In this document: positions 29,711-37,395 of the stretch, piece after piece
How the letters are laid out: each line of letters begins with the position of its first letter
How positions within the stretch are numbered: position 1 is the first letter of the stretch
From: Pedococcus aerophilus
Lineage (GTDB): Bacteria; Actinomycetota; Actinomycetes; Actinomycetales; Dermatophilaceae
Length of the DNA: 64,000 bases
Direction: 5' to 3'
Assembly (NCBI RefSeq): GCF_039532215.1
Contig: NZ_BAAARN010000001.1
Location: 151,619 to 215,618 of the forward strand
Program-made: the position numbers and the translations under genes
The notes under the pieces: model-generated
What the model saw: only the letters and a program-made list of their open reading frames with translations
Databases searched by the model: none
What the model was told of the DNA's origin: nothing

Positions 29711-30291
29711 GGTTGGGCCGGGAACCCTCGGGCGAAGACGAACACGGGCTCGCGCTCCTGCCCGTCGTCGGGCAGCTCGCGACCGGACCAACGCATGAGG
29801 ACCGCGACGATCTCGGCCGACACCTCGTCGAGCTCCGTGGGCGTCAGCCGCAGCCAGTTCTGGGTGGCGAAGGCGGCGGAGTCCCACTCGGGTGCCGACT
29901 CGGCGTTGGCGTTCCACTGCTGGGTGCGCTCGAACTGGCGCTGCAGGGCCAGGGCCTCGGCGGCGTGGGCGGCGGTGACGGCTGCGGTGTCGTCGGCGAA
30001 GTCGGCCCGAGACCAGCGGGTGCCGGGGTCGACCAGGCGCCACCAGCGTTCGCGACGGTCCTTGGCGAGCTCGGGTGCCTCCTCGACGAGCTCGGCCTCG
30101 GCAAGCACCTTGAGGTGGTGGCTCGCGCTGCCGACGGCCTGCCCGGTGCGCTGGGCCAGGCCCGAGGCGGTGGAGGGTCCGTCGACCTTGAGGGCGTCCA
30201 TCATCCGCGACCGGAAGGGGTTGGCCATCGCAGACAAGGCCTTCGCCTCGGTGACGCGGCGCACGCCGTCGTGCTCTCGGGGACTGTTCAT
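29707..30291 (-). CDS. ArsR-type winged-helix regulator of the MFS operon
   Basis: 194-residue transcriptional regulator. The N-terminal winged helix runs from about 15 to 95: ANPFRSRMMDALKVDGPSTA, then the recognition region SASHHLKVLAEAELV. About 100 C-terminal residues form a separate helical part seen in this ArsR subgroup. The start is ATG 30291. TAGTCT at 30304-30299 ends 7 bases before it, so the mRNA is probably leaderless, and a start at 30327 would lie inside the -35 box. A 34-bp palindrome covers that -35, which suggests autorepression. Translationally coupled to the MFS gene by ATGA. Confidence 0.87.
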   Translation of the reverse strand: MNSPREHDGVRRVTEAKALSAMANPFRSRMMDALKVDGPSTASGLAQRTGQAVGSASHHLKVLAEAELVEEAPELAKDRRERWWRLVDPGTRWSRADFADDTAAVTAAHAAEALALQRQFERTQQWNANAESAPEWDSAAFATQNWLRLTPTELDEVSAEIVAVLMRWSGRELPDDGQEREPVFVFARGFPAQP

Positions 30292-30298
30292 GCCCCTG

Positions 30299-30327
30299 AG
30301 ACTAGATGCACAAGACCTATTGCACAA
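30299..30327 (-). promoter_or_regulatory. Promoter of the ArsR-MFS operon
   Basis: On the minus strand TTGTGC (30327-30322) and TAGTCT (30304-30299) are spaced by exactly 17 bases, and the -10 ends 7 bases before the ATG at 30291. This is one of the best sigma-70-like promoters in the window and predicts a leaderless transcript. Confidence 0.6.
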
Positions 30328-30347
30328 GAGTCCTTGTGCAATAGGTC
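30314..30347. promoter_or_regulatory. Perfect 15-bp palindrome, likely operator of the ArsR-type regulator
   Basis: GACCTATTGCACAAG (30314-30328) and CTTGTGCAATAGGTC (30333-30347) are exact complements around AGTC. A further TTGTGCA half-site follows at 30313-30307 on the minus strand. The palindrome contains the -35 hexamer of the regulator's own promoter. It could also form an mRNA hairpin at the end of the small gene to its right, but there is no T-tract, so operator is preferred. Confidence 0.65.
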
Positions 30348-30552
30348 AGCGCTGGCAAGTCACCGGGACCTGGACGAGCCCACTCGCCGGCATGGCCGAC
30401 TCGACGGCGTTGCCCTTGCCCCACTGGGTGCACTCGGGTGTCGGCTGGGCGGCCTGCCAGAACGCCCAGGCCAGGATGACGAGCACCACCACGCGAAGTG
30501 CGACAGTGCGGTTGATGGTCCCCCGCAACGTGGTCATGCCACGAGTGTGCAT
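30346..30552 (-). CDS. Small single-pass membrane or secreted protein, unknown
   Basis: 68 codons from ATG 30552 or 63 from ATG 30537. No ribosome site favours either. The N-terminal half has basic residues and a hydrophobic segment (VALRVVVLVILAWAFW), and the C-terminal half is polar with two cysteines (PECTQWG and VTCQR) that could pair outside the membrane. Its stop lies at the edge of the 34-bp palindrome. It follows ctaA by 25 bases on the same strand, so it may be co-transcribed. I do not recognise a family. Codon bias and position support a real gene, but modestly. Confidence 0.5.
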   Translation of the reverse strand: MHTRGMTTLRGTINRTVALRVVVLVILAWAFWQAAQPTPECTQWGKGNAVESAMPASGLVQVPVTCQR

Positions 30553-30577
30553 CCATAGGTGCGGTGGCGACAGGGTT

Positions 30578-31519
30578 TCAGGCTGCGTGCTGGAGCAGCG
30601 TGCTGCGCTGGCTGTGGACCGCCCGCGTGAGGGCCACGACCAGCAGGGTGGCCAGGAGCATGTGCACCACGACGACGGCCCAGGGCAGGCCGGTGAAGTA
30701 CTGCGTGTAGCCGACGAGTCCCTGGACGACGGTGACCGCGAAGACGCCGGCCCACGCTCGCCCGGGGCGGGAAGAGGTCCCGGTGAGGCGGGCCGCGACC
30801 CAGGTCGCCACGAGCAGCCCGACGAACAGCATCACGGCATCCGCGTGCAGCCAGGACACGGTGCGGGGGTCGAAGCCGAGGCGGGCCGGCTCGTCGGCGT
30901 CGCCGGAGTGCGGGCCCGAACCCGTGACGACGGTGCCGAGGGCCAGGACGACCGCGGCCACGCCGCAGGTGACCCAGCCGAGCCGCTCGACCAAGGGGTG
31001 CACCGTCAGCGCGCGGGGGCCAGCCGGTTCCTGTGCACGGAAGAACAGCAGCGCTGCAGCGGTGACCAGGACCATCGAGACGAGGAAGTGCGCCGCCACG
31101 GTGACGGGGCTCAGGCCGGTCAGCACGGTGATCCCACCGAGGACGGCCTGGAACGCGACGCCACCGAGGACGACGAACCCGGGCACGAGCAGGTCGCGGC
31201 GCCGGTCCGCCCAGCGCCACACGGCGACGATGGCCAGCAGGGCGGCGATGCCGACGACGCTGGTCAGCGTCCGGTTGCCGAACTCGATGTAGCGGTGGAA
31301 GCCCTCCTCCTGGTGCGGCACGGGGGTGTAGGACCCGGGGACGCACTGCGGCCAGGTGGGGCAGCCCAGACCGCTGCCGGTGAGCCGGACGAGGCCACCG
31401 GTGACGACGATGAGCACCTCGACGACGAGGTTGAGCAGCAGGATCCGGGGTAGCCAGACGGCTCCGGTCGAGGCCGCCGGAGCGGTGGTGGAGGGGGCCG
31501 AGAGGGGTGGTGCGGTCAC
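30578..31519 (-). CDS. ctaA: Heme A synthase
   Basis: 313-residue COX15/CtaA membrane protein converting heme O to heme A. Eight hydrophobic segments are arranged as two four-helix halves. The extracytoplasmic loop GSGLGCPTWPQCVPGSYTP carries the paired cysteines typical of Gram-positive CtaA. Heme-ligand histidines lie in EEGFHRYIEFGNR, VAAHFLVSMVL, SWLHADAVMLF and VVVHMLLATLL. GTG start. From memory, in mycobacteria this gene adjoins the two ABC genes seen here at 32046-33535, and here a DUF3995 gene on the other strand intervenes. Confidence 0.94.
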   Translation of the reverse strand: MTAPPLSAPSTTAPAASTGAVWLPRILLLNLVVEVLIVVTGGLVRLTGSGLGCPTWPQCVPGSYTPVPHQEEGFHRYIEFGNRTLTSVVGIAALLAIVAVWRWADRRRDLLVPGFVVLGGVAFQAVLGGITVLTGLSPVTVAAHFLVSMVLVTAAALLFFRAQEPAGPRALTVHPLVERLGWVTCGVAAVVLALGTVVTGSGPHSGDADEPARLGFDPRTVSWLHADAVMLFVGLLVATWVAARLTGTSSRPGRAWAGVFAVTVVQGLVGYTQYFTGLPWAVVVVHMLLATLLVVALTRAVHSQRSTLLQHAA

Positions 31520-31572
31520 AGGACGAGGGTACGTCTCAGGTGGAACCCTGACGTCGCTGGGGGAGGCCCCCG

Positions 31573-32535
31573 ATGGTCGTGGCCGTCGACCGCTGGCTGA
31601 CTGGGGCCATGACGAGAAACGCCTGGAGGCTGAGCGCCGCGTGGATGCTGCTGTTCGCGGGGATCCACACCTACTGGGGGCTCGGCGGCACGGGCCTCCT
31701 GCCGCCCGGGGTCGTGGTCACGGAGCACCCCGCGCTGCTGGTCATCGACCTCGTGGCGATCCCGCTGTGCCTCGCCGGCGCCGTGACCGCGTGGCTGCTG
31801 CGGCCCGGACAGCGCGCCGGCAAGCTGCGCCACCGGGCGTGGCTGCTGTGGCCGGCCCAGGTGGGCACGGCCGTGATGCTGGGCCACGTCCTGTCGAACA
31901 TCGCCTTCGCCCTCCCGGGGGTCGCCGCAGGCAACGGGGTGAGCGACGCCCGGTGGCGGTACGTGCTGGTCTACGAGCCGTTCTGGCTGCTCGGCGGTCT
32001 CGCGCTGGGGGCGACGGTGGTCGCCTTCCGTCGGGAGCTCGCGACTCAGTCGCTCCAGCGGAACAGGCGCCGGGCGAGCGCGGTCGCGACTATGCCCCAC
32101 ACGGCCAGGACCGCCCAGTGGGCCGGGCTCGCGGCCCCGTCGACGAGTGCGGCGCGCAGGCTGTCGCCGAGCGCTGCCGACGGCAGCAGCCCGACGACCG
32201 GCGCGAACCGGTCCGGCAGCTCGCTGCCCGCCACGACCACCCCACCGAGGGCGAGCAGGACGAGCCACACGAGGTTGGCCAGGGCGAGCACGCCCTCGGC
32301 GCGCAGCGTCCCCCCGAGCAGGAGGGCGAGGGCCACGAACGCCCATGTGCCCAGCAGTGTCGAGACCAGCGCAGCCGGTATGCCGCCCCAGCGCGGCTCC
32401 CAGCCGAGCACGAGGCCGACCCCGGCGATGACGACGAACTGGAGGGCGATGACGGCGAGCACGGCGGTCGCCTTGGCCAGCAGGAGGCCGGTCCGCCCCA
32501 GCGGCGAGACGCCGAGCAGGCGCAGCACGCCGTAG
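31573..32535 (+). CDS. DUF3995-like membrane protein with run-on 3' end
   Basis: The first 150 or so codons encode a four-helix membrane protein resembling DUF3995 (AAWMLLFAGIHTYWGLGG near the start, YEPFWLLGGLALGATVVAF at the end of the domain). The natural domain ends near base 32045, but no stop occurs in this frame until 32535, so the frame runs 490 bases antisense through the converging ABC permease gene. The extra 165 residues are Arg/Ser/Pro-rich and look like antisense translation. Either the stop was lost or a base was changed. The start is ATG 31573 (GGGAGG 6 bases upstream), with ATG 31609 possible. Function of the family is unknown. Confidence 0.6.
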   Translation: MVVAVDRWLTGAMTRNAWRLSAAWMLLFAGIHTYWGLGGTGLLPPGVVVTEHPALLVIDLVAIPLCLAGAVTAWLLRPGQRAGKLRHRAWLLWPAQVGTAVMLGHVLSNIAFALPGVAAGNGVSDARWRYVLVYEPFWLLGGLALGATVVAFRRELATQSLQRNRRRASAVATMPHTARTAQWAGLAAPSTSAARRLSPSAADGSSPTTGANRSGSSLPATTTPPRASRTSHTRLARASTPSARSVPPSRRARATNAHVPSSVETSAAGMPPQRGSQPSTRPTPAMTTNWRAMTASTAVALASRRPVRPSGETPSRRSTP

Positions 32536-32828
32536 CGCCGGTCGAAGCCGACGGAGATGGCCTGTCCGGTGAAGGCCGACGAGATCACGCAGAGGGCCAG
32601 CACGCCGGGCACGACCAGGTCGACGCGGCGCCCCTGACCGACCGAGATGCCCGTGGTGTGGACGAGGCCGATGAGGACGGCGACCGGCAGGACCAGGGCG
32701 ACGAGCAGCTGCTCGCCGTTGCGCAGGAGCGTGGTGGCCTCGAACCGTGCCTGGGCCAGCACCCGGTCGCGGGCCCGCGCCGCTGCAGGCGTGACGCGGG
32801 TCTCCGGTGCGTCGGACGCGGCGCTCAT
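32046..32828 (-). CDS. ABC transporter permease (ABC-2 type)
   Basis: 260-residue membrane subunit with six hydrophobic segments. It has the pattern of ABC-2 exporters: an N-terminal cytoplasmic helix (RDRVLAQARFEATTLLRNGE), then the first pair of helices, the loop GFDRRYGVLRLLGVSPLGR and a C-terminal helix. The ATG at 32828 overlaps the ATPase stop (ATGA). By position between ctaA and sufR it corresponds to the mycobacterial Rv1457c-type permease. Whether it exports a drug, heme-related compound or lipid is unknown. Its 3' end is covered antisense by the run-on of the DUF3995 frame. Confidence 0.88.
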   Translation of the reverse strand: MSAASDAPETRVTPAAARARDRVLAQARFEATTLLRNGEQLLVALVLPVAVLIGLVHTTGISVGQGRRVDLVVPGVLALCVISSAFTGQAISVGFDRRYGVLRLLGVSPLGRTGLLLAKATAVLAVIALQFVVIAGVGLVLGWEPRWGGIPAALVSTLLGTWAFVALALLLGGTLRAEGVLALANLVWLVLLALGGVVVAGSELPDRFAPVVGLLPSAALGDSLRAALVDGAASPAHWAVLAVWGIVATALARRLFRWSD

Positions 32829-33535
32829 GCGGCGGACCTGCGGGTCAGGGCGAAGTAGCGGTCCTCGAGGCGCTCGCCCGCGGTGACCTCGGCCAGCGAG
32901 CCCTGCGCGACGACCTGCCCGGAGGCGACGACGACGATGTGGTCGGCGAGGCGCTCGGCCTCCTCGAACGAGTGCGTCGTGAGGACGACCGCGGCGCCGG
33001 CATCCGCGACCTCCCGGACGAGGTCCCAGACGTCCAGCCGGGCGTGCGGGTCCAGCCCGGCACTCGGCTCGTCGAGGAACGCGACCTCGGGGCGTCCGAC
33101 CAGGGCGGCCGCGAGCGCCACGCGTTGCTTCTGGCCACCGGAGAGGCGCCGGACCGAGGTGCTCGCGAAGTCGGCGATCCCGAGGCGGGTGACCAGCTCG
33201 TCGAGGGGAGCCGGGGCGGCATACAGCGAACGCAGGTGCCGCAGCAGGGGGAGGGGACGCGCGGCGTTCGGGAGGCCACCGTCCTGGAGCATCACGCCGA
33301 CACGGGCGCGGTGGTCGGCGCCCGCGTTCCACGGGTCGGTGGACAGGACGCGGACCTCGCCGGCGTCACCGCGGCGCAGGCCCTCGCAGCACTCGACCAT
33401 CGTCGTCTTGCCGGCGCCGTTCGGGCCGAGGACGGCGGTGACCTGCCCCGACTGCGCCGACCAGGAGGCCCCGTCGAGGGCGACGACGCCGCCGTAGCGC
33501 TTGACGAGGCCGGACACGGCGACTGCAGGTGGCAC
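32825..33535 (-). CDS. ABC transporter ATP-binding protein
   Basis: 236-residue ATPase. Walker A is LGPNGAGKTT near residue 37, the signature LSGGQKQRVALAAAL near 137, Walker B VAFLDEPSAGLDP near 160 and the switch histidine in TTHSFEEAE. Compact CcmA/drug-exporter type with no extra domain. GTG start. It is coupled to the permease (ATGA). Position matches the mycobacterial Rv1458c-type ATPase beside sufR. The small-ORF/LuxR block starts 100 bases to its right on the other strand. Confidence 0.9.
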   Translation of the reverse strand: MPPAVAVSGLVKRYGGVVALDGASWSAQSGQVTAVLGPNGAGKTTMVECCEGLRRGDAGEVRVLSTDPWNAGADHRARVGVMLQDGGLPNAARPLPLLRHLRSLYAAPAPLDELVTRLGIADFASTSVRRLSGGQKQRVALAAALVGRPEVAFLDEPSAGLDPHARLDVWDLVREVADAGAAVVLTTHSFEEAERLADHIVVVASGQVVAQGSLAEVTAGERLEDRYFALTRRSAA

Positions 33536-33629
33536 GGCCCGAGTGTAGGTCCGCGCACGCCCGCGGCCCGCCTCGGGTGCTGCGGGGCCTCAGGCGGTCG
33601 TGCGACGCCAGGACGCGGGCCCGGACTGG

Positions 33630-33667
33630 GCACCTGCCCCATGTGGAGGGGCACCTCAGGCGCGAAG
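33630..33667 (+). promoter_or_regulatory. Duplicated regulatory motif, copy 1
   Basis: GGCACCTGCCCCATGTGG then five bases, then CACCTCAGGCGCG. All but a few positions recur in the same spacing at 33942-33979. The core CTGCCCCATGTGG begins 85 bases before the ATG of the first small ORF. Likely a promoter or activator site shared by both small genes. Confidence 0.6.
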
Positions 33668-33718
33668 TCTCGGTCCTGCCGCACCCGCCCGGACGCGGCA
33701 GGACCGAAGGAGTCGACC

Positions 33719-33910
33719 ATGAGCCTCACCGCCCACCCGTACGTCGTCCTCGCCGAGCAGCAGTGGAAGCAGCAGAGCCTCGGCCACGCGAACCTGGCGC
33801 CCCGTCGCCCGTCCAGGACCCGCATCCGGCTGCGGTCCGTGCTGGGACTCGCCCTGACAGGACTGCACGTCCAGCGGCACGACGCACGGCACCGCGCACG
33901 GCCCGTCTGA
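33719..33910 (+). CDS. Small protein 1 of a paralogous pair (63 aa), unknown function
   Basis: 63-residue basic protein. A strong ribosome site, GAAGGAG, is 6 bases before the ATG. The first 20 residues (MSLTAHPYVVLAEQQWKQQS) match the pattern of small protein 2: MS-[LI]-[ST]-A-x-P-x2-V-x2-E-x2-[WY]-[KR]-x2-SL. The C-terminal half is Arg/His-rich and differs. It has no signal peptide or membrane segment. It sits behind copy 1 of the shared promoter motif and upstream of a large LuxR-type regulator, which may control it. I know of no named family. Confidence 0.65.
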   Translation: MSLTAHPYVVLAEQQWKQQSLGHANLAPRRPSRTRIRLRSVLGLALTGLHVQRHDARHRARPV

Positions 33911-33941
33911 GGTGTCCCGGACCGGTCGCCGGTCCGGATAA

Positions 33942-33979
33942 GGCATCTGCCCCATGTGGCCCCCCACCTCAGCCGCGCA
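33942..33979 (+). promoter_or_regulatory. Duplicated regulatory motif, copy 2
   Basis: GGCATCTGCCCCATGTGG, then CCCCC, then CACCTCAGCCGCG. The spacing is identical to copy 1 at 33630-33667, and only the spacer plus about four bases differ. The core begins 80 bases before the ATG of the second small ORF. Confidence 0.6.
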
Positions 33980-34026
33980 GCGTGGGACCCGTCGAAGCAC
34001 CACCACGAGAAACCGAGGAGAACACC

Positions 34027-34203
34027 ATGAGCATCAGTGCAGACCCGCTGTCCGTCGCCGCCGAGGTCGCCTACCGCCGCGAGAGCCTGTCCGCCGGGCT
34101 GCCGACCGTGGGTCGGGCCCGTCGCCACCACGGCCTCGTCGAGAGCCTCCTGCAGCGCAGCCCCCGCCTGCACCACCGCCACGGTGCCGCGCGTCCGGCC
34201 TGA
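34027..34203 (+). CDS. Small protein 2 of a paralogous pair (58 aa), unknown function
   Basis: 58-residue basic protein with a strong GAGGAG ribosome site 6 bases before the ATG. The N-terminus MSISADPLSVAAEVAYRRES aligns without gaps to small protein 1, and the C-terminus is Arg/His-rich (SPRLHHRHGAARPA). It lies behind copy 2 of the shared motif. 94 bases separate it from the LuxR regulator start. Duplication of both promoter and reading frame argues that these are real genes of one family. No function is known to me. Confidence 0.65.
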   Translation: MSISADPLSVAAEVAYRRESLSAGLPTVGRARRHHGLVESLLQRSPRLHHRHGAARPA

Positions 34204-34297
34204 CGTGGGCAGCGCGGCCGTCGTGGGCGTCGTGGGCACCGCGACAGGGTCCCCGTCGGCGCTTCGGACCCACCCCGCCGGGGCGAACGCCTCTGAC

Positions 34298-37200
34298 ATG
34301 ATCGACGGCGTGGGTCTGGATGCCGGCGGGAGCAGCCTGTTCGTGGGGCGGGCCGAGGAGGCCCGCCGCCTCGTCGCCCTCACCGGAGTGGGCTCGCCTG
34401 GGGTCGGTGGTCCTGGCGCCAGTGGTCCCGGTGCTGGTGGTCCCGGTGCTGGTGGTCCCGGTGCTCGTGGTCCCGGTGCCGGGGCTCCCGGTGCCAGGCA
34501 CGGCAGCGTCGTCCTGTCCGGGGATGCGGGGATCGGCAAGACGCGCCTGCTCGCGGAGGTTGCCCGCACGGCCCGCGACCAGGGCTGGACGGTCCTCGTC
34601 GGGCACTGCCTGAGCGAGGCCGGGCAGTCGCTGCCCTACCTGCCCTTCCTCGAGCTGTTCGGCCGGCTCGAGGCGCTCGTCCCCGAGCAGGTCGAGCGAT
34701 CCGCCAGAGCGCACCCCAGCCTGTCCCGGCTCCTGCCGGGCCACCGGTCGGAGGCCTACGCCCCGGGGATCCCCGGCGCGAACGGGCCGAGTGCGAACGG
34801 CCCCGGCGCGAACGGCCCCGAGGCCACCGACCGCGGCGACCTCGTCGCAGCGGTGCACGCCGCCCTCGACGAGATCGGGGCCACCACGCCCCTGCTCGTC
34901 GTCATCGAGGACGTCCACTGGGCCGACCAGTCCTCGCGCGACCTGCTGACCCTGCTGTTCACGCGCGGCTTCACCCACCCCGTGAGCGTCGTCGTCTCCT
35001 ACCGCAGCGACGACCTGCACCGCCGACACCCGTTGCGCGCGACGCTGGCGCACTGGTCCCGGCTCGCCGAGGTCGAGCGCCTCGACCTGCCGCCGCTGCC
35101 CGACGCCGCGGTCCGCGAGCTCGTCCACGGTCTCCAGACGCACCCGCTCGACGACGGCGACGTCCGGGCCGTGGTCGAACGCGCCGAGGGCAACGCGTTC
35201 TTCGCCGAGGAGCTCGTGGCCGCCTCGGCCCTCGGGGGCGCCCGCCTCGCCGAGGACCTGTCGCGGCTGCTGCTCGTGCGCTTCGACCAGCTGGGTACAT
35301 CGGGGCAGCACGTCGTGAGGATGGCCTCGGCCTCCGGACGGCACGTCTCCCACCGGCTGCTCGCCGCGGTCGCGGACCTCCCCGAGCACGAGCTCGACGC
35401 CGGGCTGCGCGACGCCGTGGAGCACCACGTCCTCGTGCCGCTCGACACCGGCGGGTACGCCTTCCGCCACGCGCTGCTCGGCGAGACGGTCTACGACGAC
35501 CTGTTGCCGGGGGAGCGCGTGCGCGCCCACGAGAGGTATGCCGCGGCCCTCACCGCCGCCCTCACCGGAGATCGCGCGGCGGGGTCGTGGGCGGAGCTGG
35601 CGCGCCACGCCTCGGCCGCCGGGCAGCGGGACGTCGCCAGGGACGCCAGCGTCCGGGCGGGGGACGCCGCCCTGCGGATGGCCGGTCCCGAGGAGGCCTG
35701 GCGGCACTTCAGCCACGCCCTGTCGCTCACCCCGGACCACGCCCCGGACGACGAGGTGGACACGGTGACCCTGCGGGCGGCCGCCGCAGCCGTCGCCGTC
35801 GGGCGGCAGCACAAGGCGCTCGACCTGCTCCAGGAGCGCCTCGACCGGCGATCCGCCGATGCACCGCTGGTGGGGCGTGCCGAGCTGCTCGCCGCCCTCG
35901 CGACCGCCGCCCGCATCACCGAGAGCACCCTCGACACGCTGGCCACGACGACCGAGGGGCTGACGCTGCTGGATGGCGACGACGGGCACCACCCCCGTGT
36001 GCGGGCCAAGCTCCTCGCAGCCCGGGTCCAGGCGCTCGCCGACCGAGGACGCGACGAGGAGGCCCTCGTCGGGATCGACGAGGCCGTGGCCGCCGCGCGG
36101 GCCGCAGGGCTCGACGAGCTCGCCGAGGAGGTGCGGGTGGTCGCCGCCCGCATCACGGAGAAGGCCGGTGATCCCGAGGGGTCGCGACGCGCCCTCGAGG
36201 CTCTCGTCAGCTCACCCGGCCCCCTCGGCGAGGCCGCCGAGGCCCGCGCCTTCCACCACCTCGGGTGGCTCCACCACCGCGCCGGGCGGCTCGACGAGGC
36301 CGTGGACGTCTACCTGCGGGGGACCCAGCGGGCCCGCACCGCGGGACGGCCGTGGGCGCCGTACGCCTTCGACGGTCGGCTCCTCGCCGGCATCGCCGCA
36401 TACGAACGAGGTCGGTGGGAGGAGTCGCTGACCATCCTCGCCCTCGAGGGCGAGGCGGCCCCCGAGCCCGCAGGGTCGTCCCTGCGGGCGGCACGGATGT
36501 ACGTCGCGGCCGGTCGCGGTGACGTCGCCGCGCTCCAGGTGCTGGACGGCACCCGGCCGTGGTGGGAGCGGGAGGGGCTGGTCGCCCTCATCGCCGGCAC
36601 CGCCGGCGTCGACCTCCACGGCCACGCCAACGAGCTCGACCGGGCCGTCGCCCTCCACGACGAGGTCGTCGCCCTCCTTTCGCGGGTCTGGTACCCGCTG
36701 TTCCAGGGCCAGCTGCGCCTCGGGACCCTGCTGCTCGGCCAGCTCGCCGACCACGTCCAGCGCGTGCCGACGGCCCGGCGACCCGACCTGCTGGCCCGGG
36801 GGAGCGCCATCGCCTCGACGGGCGAGGAGGTCTGGGACCAGGCCGTGACGCGCCCGGGCAACGACGGTCCCGAGTCGCGGGCCTGGCTGGCCAGGTCCCG
36901 CGCCGAGGCGCTGCGGCTGCGCTGGCTGGGGGGCGAGGACGTCGATGCCGACGAGCTCGTCGGGTCCTGGCGGCTGGCCGTGGACGCGTTCGAGACCTAC
37001 GGCCACCCCTACGAGACCGCGCGCTCGCGGGCCCGACTCGGTGTCGCCCTGCGTTCGACCGGACGCACCGACGGCTCGAGCGAGCTGGCGGCAGCCCTCG
37101 AGGTTGCCGTCCGGCTCGGGGCCGAACCCCTGCGGGCCGAGATCCGCGCCGCCGGAGGAACCCGCCCCTCGAGCCGTCCGCCGTCACGGCTGGGGGAGTC

Positions 37201-37390
37201 CCTCACGGCCCGGGAGCAGGAGATCTTGTCCCTCGTCGCGCTGGGCCGCAGCAACAAGCAGATCGGGACCCAGCTGTTCATCAGCGCGAAGACGGCCAGC
37301 GTGCACGTCTCGAACATCCTCGCCAAGCTCGGGGTCGCCGGGCGGGGGGAGGCGGTCGCCGTCGCCCGGGAGCGCGGCCTTCTCGACTGA
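34298..37390 (+). CDS. LuxR-family AAA ATPase transcriptional regulator (LAL type)
   Basis: Large regulator, 1030 residues. After a low-complexity Gly-Pro tract (about 30-67) comes a STAND/AAA ATPase: Walker A GDAGIGKT at 75-82 and Walker B LLVVIEDVHWAD near 200. A long helical TPR-like middle follows. The C-terminal LuxR helix-turn-helix starts near 969 (LTAREQEILSLVALGRSNKQ). Such proteins switch on target genes after binding a ligand and ATP. No sensor ligand is evident. ATG 34298 has no ribosome site. GTG 34310 lies 7 bases after CATGAT and might be a leaderless start. The two small ORFs with twin promoter motifs upstream are the obvious candidate targets. Confidence 0.88.
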   Translation: MIDGVGLDAGGSSLFVGRAEEARRLVALTGVGSPGVGGPGASGPGAGGPGAGGPGARGPGAGAPGARHGSVVLSGDAGIGKTRLLAEVARTARDQGWTVLVGHCLSEAGQSLPYLPFLELFGRLEALVPEQVERSARAHPSLSRLLPGHRSEAYAPGIPGANGPSANGPGANGPEATDRGDLVAAVHAALDEIGATTPLLVVIEDVHWADQSSRDLLTLLFTRGFTHPVSVVVSYRSDDLHRRHPLRATLAHWSRLAEVERLDLPPLPDAAVRELVHGLQTHPLDDGDVRAVVERAEGNAFFAEELVAASALGGARLAEDLSRLLLVRFDQLGTSGQHVVRMASASGRHVSHRLLAAVADLPEHELDAGLRDAVEHHVLVPLDTGGYAFRHALLGETVYDDLLPGERVRAHERYAAALTAALTGDRAAGSWAELARHASAAGQRDVARDASVRAGDAALRMAGPEEAWRHFSHALSLTPDHAPDDEVDTVTLRAAAAAVAVGRQHKALDLLQERLDRRSADAPLVGRAELLAALATAARITESTLDTLATTTEGLTLLDGDDGHHPRVRAKLLAARVQALADRGRDEEALVGIDEAVAAARAAGLDELAEEVRVVAARITEKAGDPEGSRRALEALVSSPGPLGEAAEARAFHHLGWLHHRAGRLDEAVDVYLRGTQRARTAGRPWAPYAFDGRLLAGIAAYERGRWEESLTILALEGEAAPEPAGSSLRAARMYVAAGRGDVAALQVLDGTRPWWEREGLVALIAGTAGVDLHGHANELDRAVALHDEVVALLSRVWYPLFQGQLRLGTLLLGQLADHVQRVPTARRPDLLARGSAIASTGEEVWDQAVTRPGNDGPESRAWLARSRAEALRLRWLGGEDVDADELVGSWRLAVDAFETYGHPYETARSRARLGVALRSTGRTDGSSELAAALEVAVRLGAEPLRAEIRAAGGTRPSSRPPSRLGESLTAREQEILSLVALGRSNKQIGTQLFISAKTASVHVSNILAKLGVAGRGEAVAVARERGLLD
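34385..34498 (+). repeat. 15-bp tandem repeat encoding Gly-Pro-Gly-Ala tract
   Basis: Imperfect 15-base units encoding GGPGA-like pentapeptides, about seven copies, near the N-terminus of the LuxR regulator. The units use GGT and GCT codons far more than the surrounding gene, which suggests recent slippage expansion. Length probably varies between strains. Confidence 0.7.
34776..34820 (+). repeat. Short repeat encoding Ala-Asn-Gly-Pro units
   Basis: Three to four 12-15-base units encoding ANGP motifs inside the ATPase domain between Walker A and Walker B. It lies in a loop region of the LuxR regulator and is likely a second slippage-prone tract. Confidence 0.6.
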
Positions 37391-37395
37391 CGGAC

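Noticed and set aside
33292..34569. Minus-strand frame covering the small-ORF and LuxR start region
   Set aside because: It is Ala/Pro/Arg-rich antisense sequence and would override two small ORFs that have strong ribosome sites.
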